NCBI RefSeq assembly: GCF_003851545.1
Contig: NZ_BHVX01000002.1
Span: 310,001-374,000, forward strand
Reading direction: 5' to 3'
Source: Ralstonia sp. SET104
GTDB lineage: Bacteria; Pseudomonadota; Gammaproteobacteria; Burkholderiales; Burkholderiaceae
DNA length: 64,000 nucleotides
Below are positions 27,798-41,225 of the stretch, one piece after another. Each line of letters starts with the position of its first letter. Position 1 is the stretch's first letter. The translations under genes and the position numbers were made by a program. The notes under the pieces are model-generated. The model saw only the letters and a list, made by a program, of their open reading frames with translations. It was not told the DNA's origin and made no database searches.

Positions 27798-28895
27798 CGG
27801 CAAGGCGAGCTGCACGGGTTCGCCGTTCTCCTTTACCACGCTGTTGCGCTCGACAAAGAGCGGATGCTGCAGCGCTTCCTCCATGCGCAGCACGGGCGTG
27901 ACACAGCAATCGGCATCGGCGAAACGTTCGGCCCATTCGGCTTGCGTGGCGGTGAGGAACAGCGCGGCGAGTTCATCGTGGACAGCGCGAGCATCATCAC
28001 CGCCGACACGCTGACCGAGCGCCCAGTGCCTGTCTTTCCATTCGGGCTTGCCGAGCACATCGCACATCGACTGCCAGAACTTCAACTCCAGTGCGCCGAC
28101 GGCCATGAAGCGCTCGTCCGCCGTGCGGTAGACCCCGTAGCACGGCACGCCGCCGTTGAGCAGATCGGTGCCGGCGGGGCTGGCCTTGCCGCGCGTGCCG
28201 ACGGCAAAGAACGCCATCAGGTTGTGCGCGAATACCGAGTCGGTCATCGATACGTCGACGTAGCGGCCGCGGCCGGTGGCGCGCGCATCGACCAGCGCCG
28301 CGAGGATGCCGACCACCGCTGTCAACGCGCCACCAAGCAGGTCGCCGATCTGCACGTTCGGGACGATGGGCGTGCCGTCTGCGCTGGCGAGCTGGTCAAG
28401 CATGCCAGCGTAGCCGACGTAGTTGATGTCGTGGCCTGCTGCGTGTGCGAGCGGCCCATCCTGACCGTAACCGCTGATGGAGCACATCACCAGCGCCGGA
28501 TTGGCCGCACGCAGCGTGTCCCAGCCGACACCAAGGCGTGCCATGACACCGGGGCGGAAGCTCTCGATCAGCACATCGGCGTGGCGTACGAGTTCGATCA
28601 GGGCTTCGCGGTCTTCCGCGAGTTTCAGGTCGAGCCGCACTTCGGTTTTGCCGCGATTGAGCGAGCGGAAGAACAGGCTCGGGCGTTCGGCGGCGCGGTC
28701 AGCGGACGAGCGCAGCATGTCACGGGCGTAATCGCCGGGGCCGGGGTCTTCGATCTTGATGACTTCTGCGCCGAGGTCAGCCAGGTGGCGCGTGGCGGCA
28801 GGGCCGGGCAGCAGGCGCGTGAGGTCGAGCACGCGCACGCCGGCCAGTGGCTGGTGCGTGGAGGTGGTGGCAGTGGCCGGCGACGGGGTTGTCAT
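27780..28895 (-). CDS. Class III CoA-transferase (CaiB/BaiF), alpha-methylacyl-CoA racemase-like
   Basis: A 371-residue family III CoA-transferase. The N-terminus LAGVRVLDLTRLLPGPAATR and EVIKIEDPGPGD are the CoA-binding opening. AAGHDINYVGYAG holds the aspartate that in CoA-transferases forms an acyl intermediate and in racemases acts as a base. The LLPGP form and the overall length resemble alpha-methylacyl-CoA racemases, which epimerise 2-methylacyl-CoA esters. I choose the ATG at 28895 because GGAG lies nine bases before it; an ATG at 28910 is the alternative. It lies 32 bases after the ABC-F gene on the same strand. Confidence 0.85.
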   Translation of the reverse strand: MTTPSPATATTSTHQPLAGVRVLDLTRLLPGPAATRHLADLGAEVIKIEDPGPGDYARDMLRSSADRAAERPSLFFRSLNRGKTEVRLDLKLAEDREALIELVRHADVLIESFRPGVMARLGVGWDTLRAANPALVMCSISGYGQDGPLAHAAGHDINYVGYAGMLDQLASADGTPIVPNVQIGDLLGGALTAVVGILAALVDARATGRGRYVDVSMTDSVFAHNLMAFFAVGTRGKASPAGTDLLNGGVPCYGVYRTADERFMAVGALELKFWQSMCDVLGKPEWKDRHWALGQRVGGDDARAVHDELAALFLTATQAEWAERFADADCCVTPVLRMEEALQHPLFVERNSVVKENGEPVQLALPLRFAD

Positions 28896-28927
28896 CAACA
28901 ATGTCTCCATGGCCGGACGTGCCGGCG

Positions 28928-30883
<1,956 letters not shown>

Positions 30884-31079
30884 GAAAAACTGCGCTTTTG
30901 AACAATCGGAAGGGTGCGATTGTAGCCTGCTGCGCCGCACGATCCTGGCGCGCCCGGCGCGTTTGGATTGGTGCATTGCACCGGGACGAGGCGATGCCTG
31001 CGCACGAGCTGTGCAGCTCCTGGCGAACTAGGGAAAACCATAAGCTGTCGTGAAAGTTTTTTTCTTTACATGGCCGGTT

Positions 31080-31110
31080 TGTGAAAATACATTTACACGA
31101 CCTTTTCACA
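31080..31110. promoter_or_regulatory. Inverted repeat operator candidate before the RpiR gene
   Basis: Perfect eight-base arms TGTGAAAA (31080-31087) and TTTTCACA (31103-31110) are separated by 15 bases and end 10 bases before the regulator's ATG. A related pair, GTCGTGAAA at 31047 and TTTACACGAC at 31093, overlaps it. This is a natural place for autoregulation by the RpiR protein. Confidence 0.45.
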
Positions 31111-31120
31111 GCCCACACAA

Positions 31121-32110
31121 ATGGCGAAATCCACCAGCAAGCGTACGGACGTGGCAAAAGGCGCATTTGCCGCTGATGCGACGGTCTCCGAGCGCATTGG
31201 GGCGGCCCTTGCCACGCTCACGCCCGCACACCAGCGCATGGCCGAATACGTGCTGGCGAACCCGTTTCGCGCCGCCACCATGCGCATCGACGAGTTTGCC
31301 GACGCGGTGCACATGTCGATTGCCACGGCCAACCGCTTTGCGCTGGCGCTGGGCTTTGACGGCTATCCGCAGTTTCGCGCCGGGTTGCTGCGCGGTTTCG
31401 AGGCGACCCTCGCACCGGTCGAGAAGCTGCGCCACGAGCTGGCGCGCCCAGCCACCAGCGCGGAAATCTTTGCCGCATCACTCAATGAAGATATTGCCAA
31501 CCTGGATGCAACGCGCCGCATGCTCGACGCCGCAGCCTGCGAGCGCGCGGTAGATGCCATCCTGGGCGCACAGCGCATCTATGTGATGGGCTTTGGCGCC
31601 AGCGGCTATCTGGCGGGCCTGCTGCGGCATGGGCTGGACTTGTACTGCGATACGGTGATTTCTGTTTCGCAGCCCGGCGGCGCATCGGATGCCGCGCGCC
31701 AACTGCGCAAGATCGGCCCGAAGGATCTGCTGATCGCCATCGCATTCCCGCGCTATGCGGCCGACACGATGACGCTGGCCAAACAGGCCGGCAAGCAAGG
31801 CTGCCAACTGCTGGCACTGACCGACGGCCCGACGTCACCGCTTGCGCCGCTGGCCGACATTGCGCTGTATGCGCGCCCGGAGCGGCAGTTTTCAGCCACG
31901 TCCGACACGGCTGCCGTGGCGCTGTTCGAGGCGCTGTGTGGTGCGGTGGCACATCGCTCTGCGCACTCGCTGGAATCGGCCGAGCGGCTGACTGAATTCG
32001 TGCTGCCGTGGCTGCATACCAGCCAGGCGCCGCGCGCCAACGACGCTGCTAGCGCAGCAGAGACGACCAAGACCACCCGACGCGGCCGCAAGCGCACCGC
32101 TGAAAACTGA
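31121..32110 (+). CDS. RpiR/MurR-family transcriptional regulator
   Basis: A 329-residue regulator with an N-terminal RpiR HTH (about 25-100, including MRIDEFADAVHMSIATANRFALALGF) and a SIS domain (about 140-270, with IYVMGFGASGYLAGLL). SIS domains bind phosphosugars or sugar acids in known members. The Lys/Arg/Thr-rich tail is probably disordered. It is the first gene of a co-oriented cluster with an isoaspartyl peptidase 17 bases downstream and a peptide importer, and likely controls them in response to a cell-wall or peptide-derived ligand (inference). Confidence 0.9.
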   Translation: MAKSTSKRTDVAKGAFAADATVSERIGAALATLTPAHQRMAEYVLANPFRAATMRIDEFADAVHMSIATANRFALALGFDGYPQFRAGLLRGFEATLAPVEKLRHELARPATSAEIFAASLNEDIANLDATRRMLDAAACERAVDAILGAQRIYVMGFGASGYLAGLLRHGLDLYCDTVISVSQPGGASDAARQLRKIGPKDLLIAIAFPRYAADTMTLAKQAGKQGCQLLALTDGPTSPLAPLADIALYARPERQFSATSDTAAVALFEALCGAVAHRSAHSLESAERLTEFVLPWLHTSQAPRANDAASAAETTKTTRRGRKRTAEN

Positions 32111-32127
32111 TTGACATTGAGTCACGC

Positions 32128-33090
32128 ATGACCACGCCCATCCTAGCCATCCACGGCGGCGCCGGCACCATCACCCGCGCGGCCATGAGCGCCGACAAGG
32201 AAGCCGCTTATCAGCAGGCACTCAACGACATCCTGGCAGCGGGCCAGCGCATGCTCGTTGAAGGCGGCAGCGCGCTCGACGCCGTGACCGAAGCCGTGCG
32301 CCTGCTCGAAGATTGCCCGCTGTTCAACGCCGGCAAGGGCTCGGTACTCACCAGCGCCGGCACGTATGAACTCGATGCATCGATCATGGACGGCGCCACG
32401 CTGGCCGCAGGCGCTGTGACGTGCGTCAAGCGCCTGCGCAACCCGATCCTGGCCGCCCGTGCCGTGATGGAGCACAGCGAACACGTGCTGTTCACCTCCG
32501 AAGGCGCCGAGGCTTTCGCACAGGCGCAGGGGCTGGAATTTGTCGAGCCCGACTATTACTACACCGAAGCGCGCTACGCGCAGTGGCAGCGTGCCCGCCA
32601 GCAAGACGGCATGGCGCTGCTTGATCACGACGCGGCGTCACTCGTGGCCAAGGAAGTCGCGCCCATTGACCCGGACACCAAGTTTGGCACCGTGGGCGCC
32701 GTGGCGTGCGACATGCAAGGGCATTTGGCGGCGGCCACCTCAACGGGTGGTGTTACCAACAAGAAAGTCGGCCGCGTGGGTGATACGCCCATCGTGGGCG
32801 CCGGCTGCTTTGCCAACAATGTGGCTGCCGTGTCGTGCACCGGTACGGGCGAGATGTTCATCCGTGCGGTGGCCGCGTACGACGTGGCTGCGCAGATGGA
32901 ATACGCCGGCAAGTCGCTGGCCGATGCGAGCGACGACGTGGTCATGCGCAAGCTGATGGCTATCCACGGCCGTGGCGGGCTGATCGCCGTGGATGCGCAG
33001 GGCAACGTTGCGCTGCCGTTCAACACCGAAGGGATGTACCGCGGGTTCGCACGTGGGGCACAAGCGCCCGTTGTGTCGATCTACCGGTAA
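32128..33090 (+). CDS. iaaA: Isoaspartyl peptidase / L-asparaginase (plant-type, Ntn hydrolase)
   Basis: A 320-residue Ntn hydrolase like E. coli IaaA. It matures by cleavage before the nucleophilic threonine, here Thr188 in [15 protein letters not shown]. The N-terminal AIHGGAGTI and the FNAGKGSVL loop of the alpha subunit are intact. It hydrolyses isoaspartyl dipeptides and asparagine in the cytoplasm. In E. coli iaaA (ybiK) also precedes the gsi glutathione importer, as here, which supports the assignment of the next four genes. Confidence 0.94.
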   Translation: MTTPILAIHGGAGTITRAAMSADKEAAYQQALNDILAAGQRMLVEGGSALDAVTEAVRLLEDCPLFNAGKGSVLTSAGTYELDASIMDGATLAAGAVTCVKRLRNPILAARAVMEHSEHVLFTSEGAEAFAQAQGLEFVEPDYYYTEARYAQWQRARQQDGMALLDHDAASLVAKEVAPIDPDTKFGTVGAVACDMQGHLAAATSTGGVTNKKVGRVGDTPIVGAGCFANNVAAVSCTGTGEMFIRAVAAYDVAAQMEYAGKSLADASDDVVMRKLMAIHGRGGLIAVDAQGNVALPFNTEGMYRGFARGAQAPVVSIYR

Positions 33091-33121
33091 GCAGCAAAGC
33101 AGGGATAGCAGGAGATTTGTC

Positions 33122-35014
<1,893 letters not shown>

Positions 35015-35052
35015 ACGTAGTGAAGTCAAAAACTTCTTTGAGGAGGAAGGAC

Positions 35053-36606
35053 ATGTTCAATCGATTCACTTTCGCCCCGCGCGCAGCGATGGTTGCCAGC
35101 GGCCTGGCCCTGGCGGCGTTCACCATGCCGGCCTTTGCCGCCAAGGATGCCGTGATGGCGGTCTACTCGACCTTCACCACGATGGACCCGTACGACGCCA
35201 ACGACACGCTGTCGTTCAGCGCCGCCAAGTCGTTCTATCAGGGCCTGTTCGGCTTTGACAAGGACATGAAGCTGGTCAATGTGCTGTGCGACAGCTACGA
35301 AGTCAGCAAGGATGGCCTGGTCTACACGTTCAAGCTGCACAAGGGCGTGAAGTTCCACGACGGCACCACGTTTGACGCCAACGCCGTCAAGGCCAATCTG
35401 GACCGCGTGACGGACCCGGCCAACAAGCTCAAGCGCTTCGTGCTGTTCAACCGCGTGGCCAAGACTGAAGTGGTTGACCCGTACACCGCACGCGTGACGC
35501 TCAAAGAGCCGTTCTCGCCGTTCATCAACGTGCTGGCGCACCCGTCGGCGGCCATGATCTCGCCCACGGCGCTGAAGAAGTACGGCAAAGACATCGCCTT
35601 CCACCCGGTCGGCACAGGCCCGTTCGAGTTTGTCGAATGGAAGCAGACCGACTACCTGAAGGGCAAGAAATTCGACGGCTACTGGAAGCACGGCCTCCCG
35701 AAGATCGACACCATCACCTGGAAGCCGGTGGTGGACAACAACACGCGCGCCACCGTCATGCAGACGGGCGAAGCGGATTTCGCTTTCACGATTCCGTTCG
35801 AACAGGCCGCCGTGCTCAAGAGCAGCCCGAAGGTTGACCTGATTGCCGCGCCGTCGATCATCCAGCGCTACGTCAGCTTCAACACGCATGTGAAGCCGTT
35901 CGACAACCCGAAGGTGCGTCAGGCCATCAACTACGCCATCAACAAAGATGCGCTGACCAAGGTGGCGTTTGCCGGCTACGCCGTGCCGGCTGAAGGCGTG
36001 GTGCCGCCGGGCGTGGATTATGCCGTCAAGCTGGGCCCGTGGCCGTACAACCCGGCCAAGGCGCGCGAGCTGCTCAAGGAAGCGGGCTACCCGAACGGTT
36101 TTGAGACGCAACTGTGGTCGGCCTATAACCACACGACGGCGCAGAAGATCGTCCAGTTCGTGCAGCAGCAACTGGCGCAAGTCGGCATCAAGACCTCGGT
36201 GCTGGCACTGGAAGCCGGCCAACGTGTCGAGCGCGTGGAAAGCGTGCCGAAGCCGGAAGATGCCGGCGTGCGCATGTACTACGCAGGCTGGTCGTCGTCG
36301 ACGGGGGAATCGGATTGGGCGCTGCGTCCGCTGCTGGCCTCCGAAGCCATGCCGCCCAAGTCATTCAACACCGCGTATTACAAGAACGACCAGGTGGATA
36401 CCGACATTGCCGGCGCCCTGCGTACGACGGATCGCGCGGAAAAGTCCAAGCTCTACACCGATGCACAGAAACGCATCTGGGAAGACGCTCCGTGGGCCTT
36501 CCTGGTGACGGAAAAGATCGTCTACGCGCGCTCCAAGCGTCTGTCGGGCGCCTACGTGGCACCGGACGGATCGTTCAGCTTTGACGACATCGACATCAAG
36601 CAATAA
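35053..36606 (+). CDS. gsiB: Periplasmic glutathione/peptide-binding protein GsiB
   Basis: A 517-residue solute-binding protein of the DppA/OppA family (SBP_bac_5). Residues 1-30 form a signal peptide ending near PAFA-AKDAV. The family segment [19 protein letters not shown] and the region [19 protein letters not shown] follow. It would deliver glutathione or short peptides to GsiCD. A strong AGGAGG ribosome-binding site precedes the ATG at 35053. High expression relative to the ATPase would be normal for this role. Confidence 0.94.
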   Translation: MFNRFTFAPRAAMVASGLALAAFTMPAFAAKDAVMAVYSTFTTMDPYDANDTLSFSAAKSFYQGLFGFDKDMKLVNVLCDSYEVSKDGLVYTFKLHKGVKFHDGTTFDANAVKANLDRVTDPANKLKRFVLFNRVAKTEVVDPYTARVTLKEPFSPFINVLAHPSAAMISPTALKKYGKDIAFHPVGTGPFEFVEWKQTDYLKGKKFDGYWKHGLPKIDTITWKPVVDNNTRATVMQTGEADFAFTIPFEQAAVLKSSPKVDLIAAPSIIQRYVSFNTHVKPFDNPKVRQAINYAINKDALTKVAFAGYAVPAEGVVPPGVDYAVKLGPWPYNPAKARELLKEAGYPNGFETQLWSAYNHTTAQKIVQFVQQQLAQVGIKTSVLALEAGQRVERVESVPKPEDAGVRMYYAGWSSSTGESDWALRPLLASEAMPPKSFNTAYYKNDQVDTDIAGALRTTDRAEKSKLYTDAQKRIWEDAPWAFLVTEKIVYARSKRLSGAYVAPDGSFSFDDIDIKQ

Positions 36607-36686
36607 GCCCTGACGTAACACTCAGTTGTACCGGCCCGCGTGTAATGTGCGCGGGCCATTGAATTGCCGCCTGCGGTGGATTTGCC

Positions 36687-37610
36687 ATGCTGAACTACTT
36701 CATTAAACGTGTGCTGGGCGTGATCCCGACACTGCTCATCGTGGCAGTGCTGGTGTTCCTGTTTGTGCACCTGCTGCCGGGTGATCCGGCGCGACTGGCT
36801 GCGGGCCCCGAAGCGGACCCGGCCACTGTCGAGCTGGTCCGCTCTGACCTCGGGCTCGACAAGCCGATGCACGAGCAGTTCGTGCGCTTCTTTGCCAACG
36901 CTGCACGCGGTGAGTTCGGCAACTCGATCCGCACCAAGCGCCCGGTAAGCGAAGAGATTGGCGAGCGCTTCTGGCCCACGCTCAACCTGACGATTGCCAG
37001 CATGGTGTGGGCAGTCATCTTTGGCATGGCCATCGGCATCGTCTCGGCCGTGTGGCGCAACAAATGGCCGGACCGCCTGGGCATGACGCTGGCCGTGTCC
37101 GGCATCTCGTTCCCGGCTTTCGCGCTGGGCATGCTGCTGATGGAAGTGTTCTCGGTACAGCTCGGCTGGCTGCCGTCTATCGGGGCCGATAGCTGGAAGC
37201 ACTACATCCTGCCTTCGCTCACGCTGGGCGCTGCGGTGGCCGCCGTAATGGCGCGCTTCACCCGCGCATCGTTTGTGGAAGTGCTGCAGGAAGATTTCGT
37301 GCGCACCGCCCGTGCCAAGGGCGTGCGTGAGACGGTGGTGGTCATCAAGCACTGCCTGCGCAACGCGATGATCCCGGTGGTGACCATGATGGGCCTGCAG
37401 TTCGGTTTTTTGCTGGGCGGCTCGATCGTGGTGGAAAAGGTGTTCAACTGGCCGGGCCTCGGGCGCCTGCTGGTGGACGCGGTGGAGATGCGCGACTACC
37501 CGGTCATCCAGGCCGAGGTGCTGCTGTTCTCGCTCGAGTTCATCCTGATCAACCTGGTGGTGGACATGCTGTACACCGTGATCAACCCGACCATCCGCTA
37601 CAAGAAGTAA
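36687..37610 (+). CDS. gsiC: Glutathione/peptide ABC permease GsiC
   Basis: A 307-residue DppB-type permease. It opens [20 protein letters not shown], has the family loop [17 protein letters not shown], and the EAA-like segment [17 protein letters not shown] contacts the ATPase. Six membrane helices are visible. An 80-base gap after gsiB contains a weak dyad (GGCCCGCG near 36632, CGCGGGCC near 36649) that may moderate transcription after the abundant binding protein. gsiD follows 10 bases later. Confidence 0.94.
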   Translation: MLNYFIKRVLGVIPTLLIVAVLVFLFVHLLPGDPARLAAGPEADPATVELVRSDLGLDKPMHEQFVRFFANAARGEFGNSIRTKRPVSEEIGERFWPTLNLTIASMVWAVIFGMAIGIVSAVWRNKWPDRLGMTLAVSGISFPAFALGMLLMEVFSVQLGWLPSIGADSWKHYILPSLTLGAAVAAVMARFTRASFVEVLQEDFVRTARAKGVRETVVVIKHCLRNAMIPVVTMMGLQFGFLLGGSIVVEKVFNWPGLGRLLVDAVEMRDYPVIQAEVLLFSLEFILINLVVDMLYTVINPTIRYKK

Positions 37611-37620
37611 GGAGACGGCC

Positions 37621-38532
37621 ATGACACAGACAACCAGTCCGGCCGCGGGTGTGCCAAAAACGCCGCACGTTACTACCGAGCCCGTCCGCACCCCGTGGAG
37701 CGAGTTCTGGCGCAAGTTCCGCAGGCAGCATCTGGCGATGGGCGCCGGTGTGTTTGTCATCGCGCTGGTGGTGATCGCCATCCTCGCGCCACACATCGTG
37801 CCGTTCGATGCGGAAAACTATTTCGATTACGACGCGCTCAACGCAGGCCCGTCGGCGCAGCACTGGTTTGGCGTCGATTCGCTTGGCCGCGACATCTTCA
37901 GCCGCATCGTGATGGGCACGCGCATCTCGCTGGAAGCGGGTTTCGTGTCGGTCATCATCGGCGCCATTGTGGGCACCGTTCTTGGCCTGCTGGCCGGCTA
38001 CTACGAAGGTTGGTGGGACCGCATCGTCATGCGCATCTCCGACGTGCTGTTCGCCTTCCCCGGCATTCTGCTGGCGATCGGCATTGTGGCCATCCTGGGC
38101 AACGGCATGATCAACGTGATCTTTGCCGTGGCGGTGTTCAGCATCCCTGCGTTTGCGCGGCTGGTGCGTGGCAATACGCTCATGCTCAAGCACCTGACCT
38201 ATGTGGAGGCCGCCCGCAGCATCGGCGCATCGGACTGGACGATCATCATGCGGCACATCCTGCCCGGCACGATCTCGTCCATCGTCGTGTATTTCTCCAT
38301 GCGGATCGGCACGTCGATCATCACCGCCGCAAGCCTCTCGTTCCTGGGCCTGGGCGCGCAACCGCCTACACCGGAATGGGGTGCGATGCTCAACGAAGCG
38401 CGCGCCGACATGGTGACGGCACCGCACGTGGCGATTTTCCCGAGCCTGGCCATCTTCCTGACCGTGCTGGCGTTCAACCTGCTCGGCGACGGCCTGCGCG
38501 ACGCGCTGGACCCGAAGATCGACCGCCGCTGA
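37621..38532 (+). CDS. gsiD: Glutathione/peptide ABC permease GsiD
   Basis: A 303-residue DppC-type permease. The hydrophilic N-terminus leads into the first helix ([18 protein letters not shown]), then [19 protein letters not shown] and the EAA loop [17 protein letters not shown]. The C-terminal [14 protein letters not shown] is standard for the family. An AAGGAGAC ribosome-binding site follows gsiC directly. It pairs with GsiC to form the channel. A P1 peptidase gene follows nine bases downstream. Confidence 0.94.
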   Translation: MTQTTSPAAGVPKTPHVTTEPVRTPWSEFWRKFRRQHLAMGAGVFVIALVVIAILAPHIVPFDAENYFDYDALNAGPSAQHWFGVDSLGRDIFSRIVMGTRISLEAGFVSVIIGAIVGTVLGLLAGYYEGWWDRIVMRISDVLFAFPGILLAIGIVAILGNGMINVIFAVAVFSIPAFARLVRGNTLMLKHLTYVEAARSIGASDWTIIMRHILPGTISSIVVYFSMRIGTSIITAASLSFLGLGAQPPTPEWGAMLNEARADMVTAPHVAIFPSLAIFLTVLAFNLLGDGLRDALDPKIDRR

Positions 38533-38541
38533 GTTATTCGT

Positions 38542-39567
38542 ATGTCTCTGAGCCTTCCGCACATTGGCGCACTGCCAGCGGGCACACGCAACAGCATCAC
38601 CGACGTTGCCGGCGTGACCATCGGCCACGCCACGCTTGCCGGCGGCAGCATCCAGACCGGCGTGACGGTGTTGCGCCCGCATGGCGGCGATCCGTTTCTT
38701 GACAAGGTGCCGGCCGCGAGCGTCGTGCTTAACGGCTTCGGCAAGAGCGTCGGCCTCGTGCAGGTGGAAGAACTGGGCGTGCTGGAAACGCCGATTGCGC
38801 TGACCAACACGTTTGCCGTGGGCGCCGTGGCGCAGGCGCAGATTCGCCAGGCCGTGGCCGCCAACCCGCAGATCGGCCGCGCGTGGTCCACCGTCAATCC
38901 GCTCGTCTTTGAATGCAATGACGGCTACCTGAACGACCTGCAAGCCTTTGCCGTGCAGGACGTGCATTACGACGCCGCCCACGCAGCGGCGGGCGAGACG
39001 TTCGGGCAGGGCGCTGTTGGCGCGGGCCGAGGGATGTCGTCGTTCGGCGTGAAGGGTGGTATCGGTTCCGCTTCGCGCATTGTGGCGCTGGCCGACGGCA
39101 CGCAACGCGCGGTCGGTGCGCTGGTGCTCTCCAACTTTGGTGTGACAGAAAATCTGACGCTGGCCGGACGCCACATCGGCCCCGCGTTGGCGAAGGCGCT
39201 GGCAACCGGCGCGCCTGAGCCGGAGAAGGGCTCGATCATCATGCTGCTGGCCACCGACGCACCGCTCGACGCGCGCCAGTTGCGTCGCCTCGCCGTGCGC
39301 GCGGGTGCGGGCCTGGCGCGCACTGGCTCGGTCTTTGGCCATGGCAGCGGCGATATCGCACTGGCGTTCTCGACGGCCTACACCGTGCCGCACCAAGGCA
39401 CGCGCGCCATGCCGGCCATCGCCATGACGCACGAATCGCACCTTGATCCGCTATTCCAGGCCGCCGCCGACAGCGTGGAGCAGGCCATCGTGCACGCGCT
39501 GTTCCACGCAGAAGCTGTAACCGGCCGCGACGGCAACACGCGCCGCGCCCTGACGGACTTACTCTGA
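38542..39567 (+). CDS. P1-family aminopeptidase (DmpA/BapA-type)
   Basis: A 341-residue member of the S58/P1 family of self-processing N-terminal nucleophile aminopeptidases. The opening GTRNSITDVAGVTIGHA and the SSFGVKGGIGSAS region are conserved. The expected cleavage site and nucleophile are at Gly230-Ser231 in EKGSIIMLLATDAPL, where DmpA and BapA split into alpha and beta chains. Characterised members cleave N-terminal D-Ala, beta-Ala or L-residues from short peptides. There is no signal peptide, so it acts on imported peptides in the cytoplasm. Confidence 0.9.
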   Translation: MSLSLPHIGALPAGTRNSITDVAGVTIGHATLAGGSIQTGVTVLRPHGGDPFLDKVPAASVVLNGFGKSVGLVQVEELGVLETPIALTNTFAVGAVAQAQIRQAVAANPQIGRAWSTVNPLVFECNDGYLNDLQAFAVQDVHYDAAHAAAGETFGQGAVGAGRGMSSFGVKGGIGSASRIVALADGTQRAVGALVLSNFGVTENLTLAGRHIGPALAKALATGAPEPEKGSIIMLLATDAPLDARQLRRLAVRAGAGLARTGSVFGHGSGDIALAFSTAYTVPHQGTRAMPAIAMTHESHLDPLFQAAADSVEQAIVHALFHAEAVTGRDGNTRRALTDLL

Positions 39568-39571
39568 CCCC

Positions 39572-40387
39572 ATGCGAATCCTGATCTCCGCCGACATCGA
39601 GGGCGTGGCCAACGTTTTCCACCCCGAGCAGACGCGCGCCGGCAACGGCGAATACGAACGCGCCCGCCGCTGGATGACTGCTGAAGCCGACGCTGCCGTG
39701 CGTGGCGCCTTCGAGGGCGGCGCCACGGAAGTGCTCGTCAACGATTCCCACGGCGGCTTCCGCAACCTCATCCCTGATTTGATTGACCCCCGTGCGCGCT
39801 TCGTGCTCGGCAAGCCGCGCTACCTCAGCATGATGGCCGGCGTGGACGGCTGCAACGCCGTCTGCATGATCGGCTACCACGCCCGTGCCGGCAGCCGTGG
39901 CGTGCTCGCGCACACGATCAACAGCTTTGCGTTCACCCGCGTTTGGTTCAACGAGCAGGAGCTGGGGGAGGCAGGCCTCTACGGCGCCCTGGCGGGCGAA
40001 CGCGGTGTGCCGGTCGCCGTCGCCAGTGGTGACGACGTCTTCATCAAAGAGACCAAGCCGCTGTTGCCGCACACCACGTTTGTCGAAACCAAGCAGGCCG
40101 AAGGGCAGAACACAGGGACGTCGCTTTCGCCCGAACAGTCCTGCGAGGCGATCTATGCAGCCGTGAAGGCCACCGTGCAACGTGGGCACTTCAGCATGCC
40201 GCTGCGCATCCAGGCCCCGATCGTGTGCCGTCTGCAAACGCAAACGCCCGCACTGGCCGATCTGTTTTGCCAATGGCCCGCACTGGAGCGCGTGGATGGG
40301 ACGATGCTGCGTTTCGCAGCAGATTCGGTTGAGCACGCCGTGCGCATGCTCAATAGCCTCTCCGCCATGTCCGCGATGCTCCGCTAA
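39572..40387 (+). CDS. M55-family D-aminopeptidase (DppA-like)
   Basis: A 271-residue zinc D-aminopeptidase. The start MRILISADIEGVANVFHPEQ contains the DIEG metal ligands; NDSHGGFRNL and GYHARAGSRGVLAHT supply further histidine and aspartate ligands as in Bacillus DppA. DppA releases D-Ala from D-Ala-D-Ala type peptides. It starts five bases after the P1 peptidase stop and closes the cluster. Together with the P1 peptidase and isoaspartyl peptidase it points to salvage of peptides with non-standard linkages or D-residues, such as cell-wall fragments. Confidence 0.92.
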   Translation: MRILISADIEGVANVFHPEQTRAGNGEYERARRWMTAEADAAVRGAFEGGATEVLVNDSHGGFRNLIPDLIDPRARFVLGKPRYLSMMAGVDGCNAVCMIGYHARAGSRGVLAHTINSFAFTRVWFNEQELGEAGLYGALAGERGVPVAVASGDDVFIKETKPLLPHTTFVETKQAEGQNTGTSLSPEQSCEAIYAAVKATVQRGHFSMPLRIQAPIVCRLQTQTPALADLFCQWPALERVDGTMLRFAADSVEHAVRMLNSLSAMSAMLR

Positions 40388-40446
40388 CGAGCAAGACCAA
40401 GCGCCAACAAGTGCTCCCAGACGGTTTGGCAGTTCCTGCCCTGGAT

Positions 40447-40519
40447 GGCGCCTTGCTTTGCCTACCTTTTTGGCAAGTCAAAGAAAGTAGGTCGGCCCCG
40501 GCAGGGGGCGAAACCGGGA
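40447..40519 (+). repeat. Dispersed repeat element, left copy
   Basis: This ~73-base sequence matches the reverse complement of 42181-42256 along nearly its whole length. The most conserved part is TCGGCCCCGGCAGGGG followed by CGAAACCGGGA, and the left part has the pyrimidine-rich GCTTTGCCTACC and the TTGGCAAGTCAAAGAAAG dyad. I recall similar intergenic repeats in other Burkholderiales chromosomes, but copy number cannot be judged from one window. Confidence 0.75.
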
Positions 40520-40580
40520 TGGACCAAAAACGCGTACCCAAGCGTAAACTTCAGGATATCGAACCCCGAAGGAGCTCCCC

Positions 40581-40946
40581 ATGACCCGCGCACTCACACT
40601 CCTCACGCTGCTGTGTGCGCTAGCACTGACGGTAACGGCCTGCGACCGCCGCCCATCCCCATCCAACCCGCCCACTCCGCAAACGTCAAAAGCCGAAAGA
40701 GCCGCTGCCGCGCTAGCCCTGGCCGCCGCAGATTTCAAGTGCCCGTCGCCATCAGCCCGCTTCATGATCGACGACGGCACGAACCGCGGCCCCAAGCAAC
40801 CTGTGCGCACCAACTGCACCACCGCCTACGCTACCTGCGACGCCCAGTCGCAGGCCGTCTTCGACCACTGCCCGAGCGGCCAGGTGTTCGACAAACGTTT
40901 CGGTATTTGCGTCGTGAAAGACGCGTGTGACGAGGTGACGTCCTGA
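40581..40946 (+). CDS. Small lipoprotein with a chitin-binding type 2 (CBM14/peritrophin-A)-like module
   Basis: A 121-residue exported protein. Residues 1-21 form a lipoprotein signal with lipobox TVTAC (Cys21), followed by a Pro/Ser-rich linker. The mature part has six cysteines at 54, 79, 86, 97, 110 and 116, and the end HCPSGQVFDKRFGIC resembles the peritrophin-A/CBM14 signature (C-P-x-G-x-x-F-D). Spacing after the second cysteine (6, 10, 12, 5) fits the family; the first gap (24) is longer than usual. CBM14 modules bind chitin and are mainly animal and viral, so this is a prediction from pattern only. It is not obviously linked to the upstream peptidase cluster. Confidence 0.6.
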   Translation: MTRALTLLTLLCALALTVTACDRRPSPSNPPTPQTSKAERAAAALALAAADFKCPSPSARFMIDDGTNRGPKQPVRTNCTTAYATCDAQSQAVFDHCPSGQVFDKRFGICVVKDACDEVTS

Positions 40947-41200
40947 GTTTCCAACCCCACACGTCGGGTCCGGAACGTCATTGATGGGGTTCAGAACTGC
41001 AACCGCCGCGTTCCGAACCGCGCACTCGGTGTTCATGAACGCCAACTGCCGGGTTCAGAACTTCAATGATGGGGTTCCGAAGCCGCGAAAAGGGGTTCAA
41101 AACATCACCCACGGAGTCGGGAACCGCAAGTGAGCGGTCCCGAACGCCGAACGTTGCGTTCCGGAACCCTGAATGCGGTGTTCAGAACGCCACGCCGTGC
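40947..41200. repeat. 12-copy tandem array of GTTC-N-GAAC dyads, 21-bp period
   Basis: Twelve units begin at 40947, 40968, 40989, 41010, 41031, 41053, 41074, 41095, 41116, 41137, 41158 and 41180. Each starts with a nine-base core close to GTTCNGAAC (for example GTTCAGAAC three times, GTTCCGAAC, GTCCCGAAC) followed by a 12-base spacer that varies widely. Two units (41031, 41158) have a ten-base core and are 22 bases long. The array starts at the base after the lipoprotein stop codon and ends 25 bases before the prmB stop. The constant two-turn spacing and conserved dyad suggest a protein-binding array. Confidence 0.85.
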
Positions 41201-41225
41201 GCTTTCTACTGCGTTTTCTATTGCG

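Noticed and set aside
40947-41200. The 21-bp array as a CRISPR or as a coding heptad repeat
   Set aside because: Cores are only nine bases and vary, spacers are 12 bases, and no cas gene is present. A 21-bp step equals seven codons and part of the minus strand is open, but two units are 22 bases long and break any frame, and no ribosome-binding site or protein-like composition was seen.
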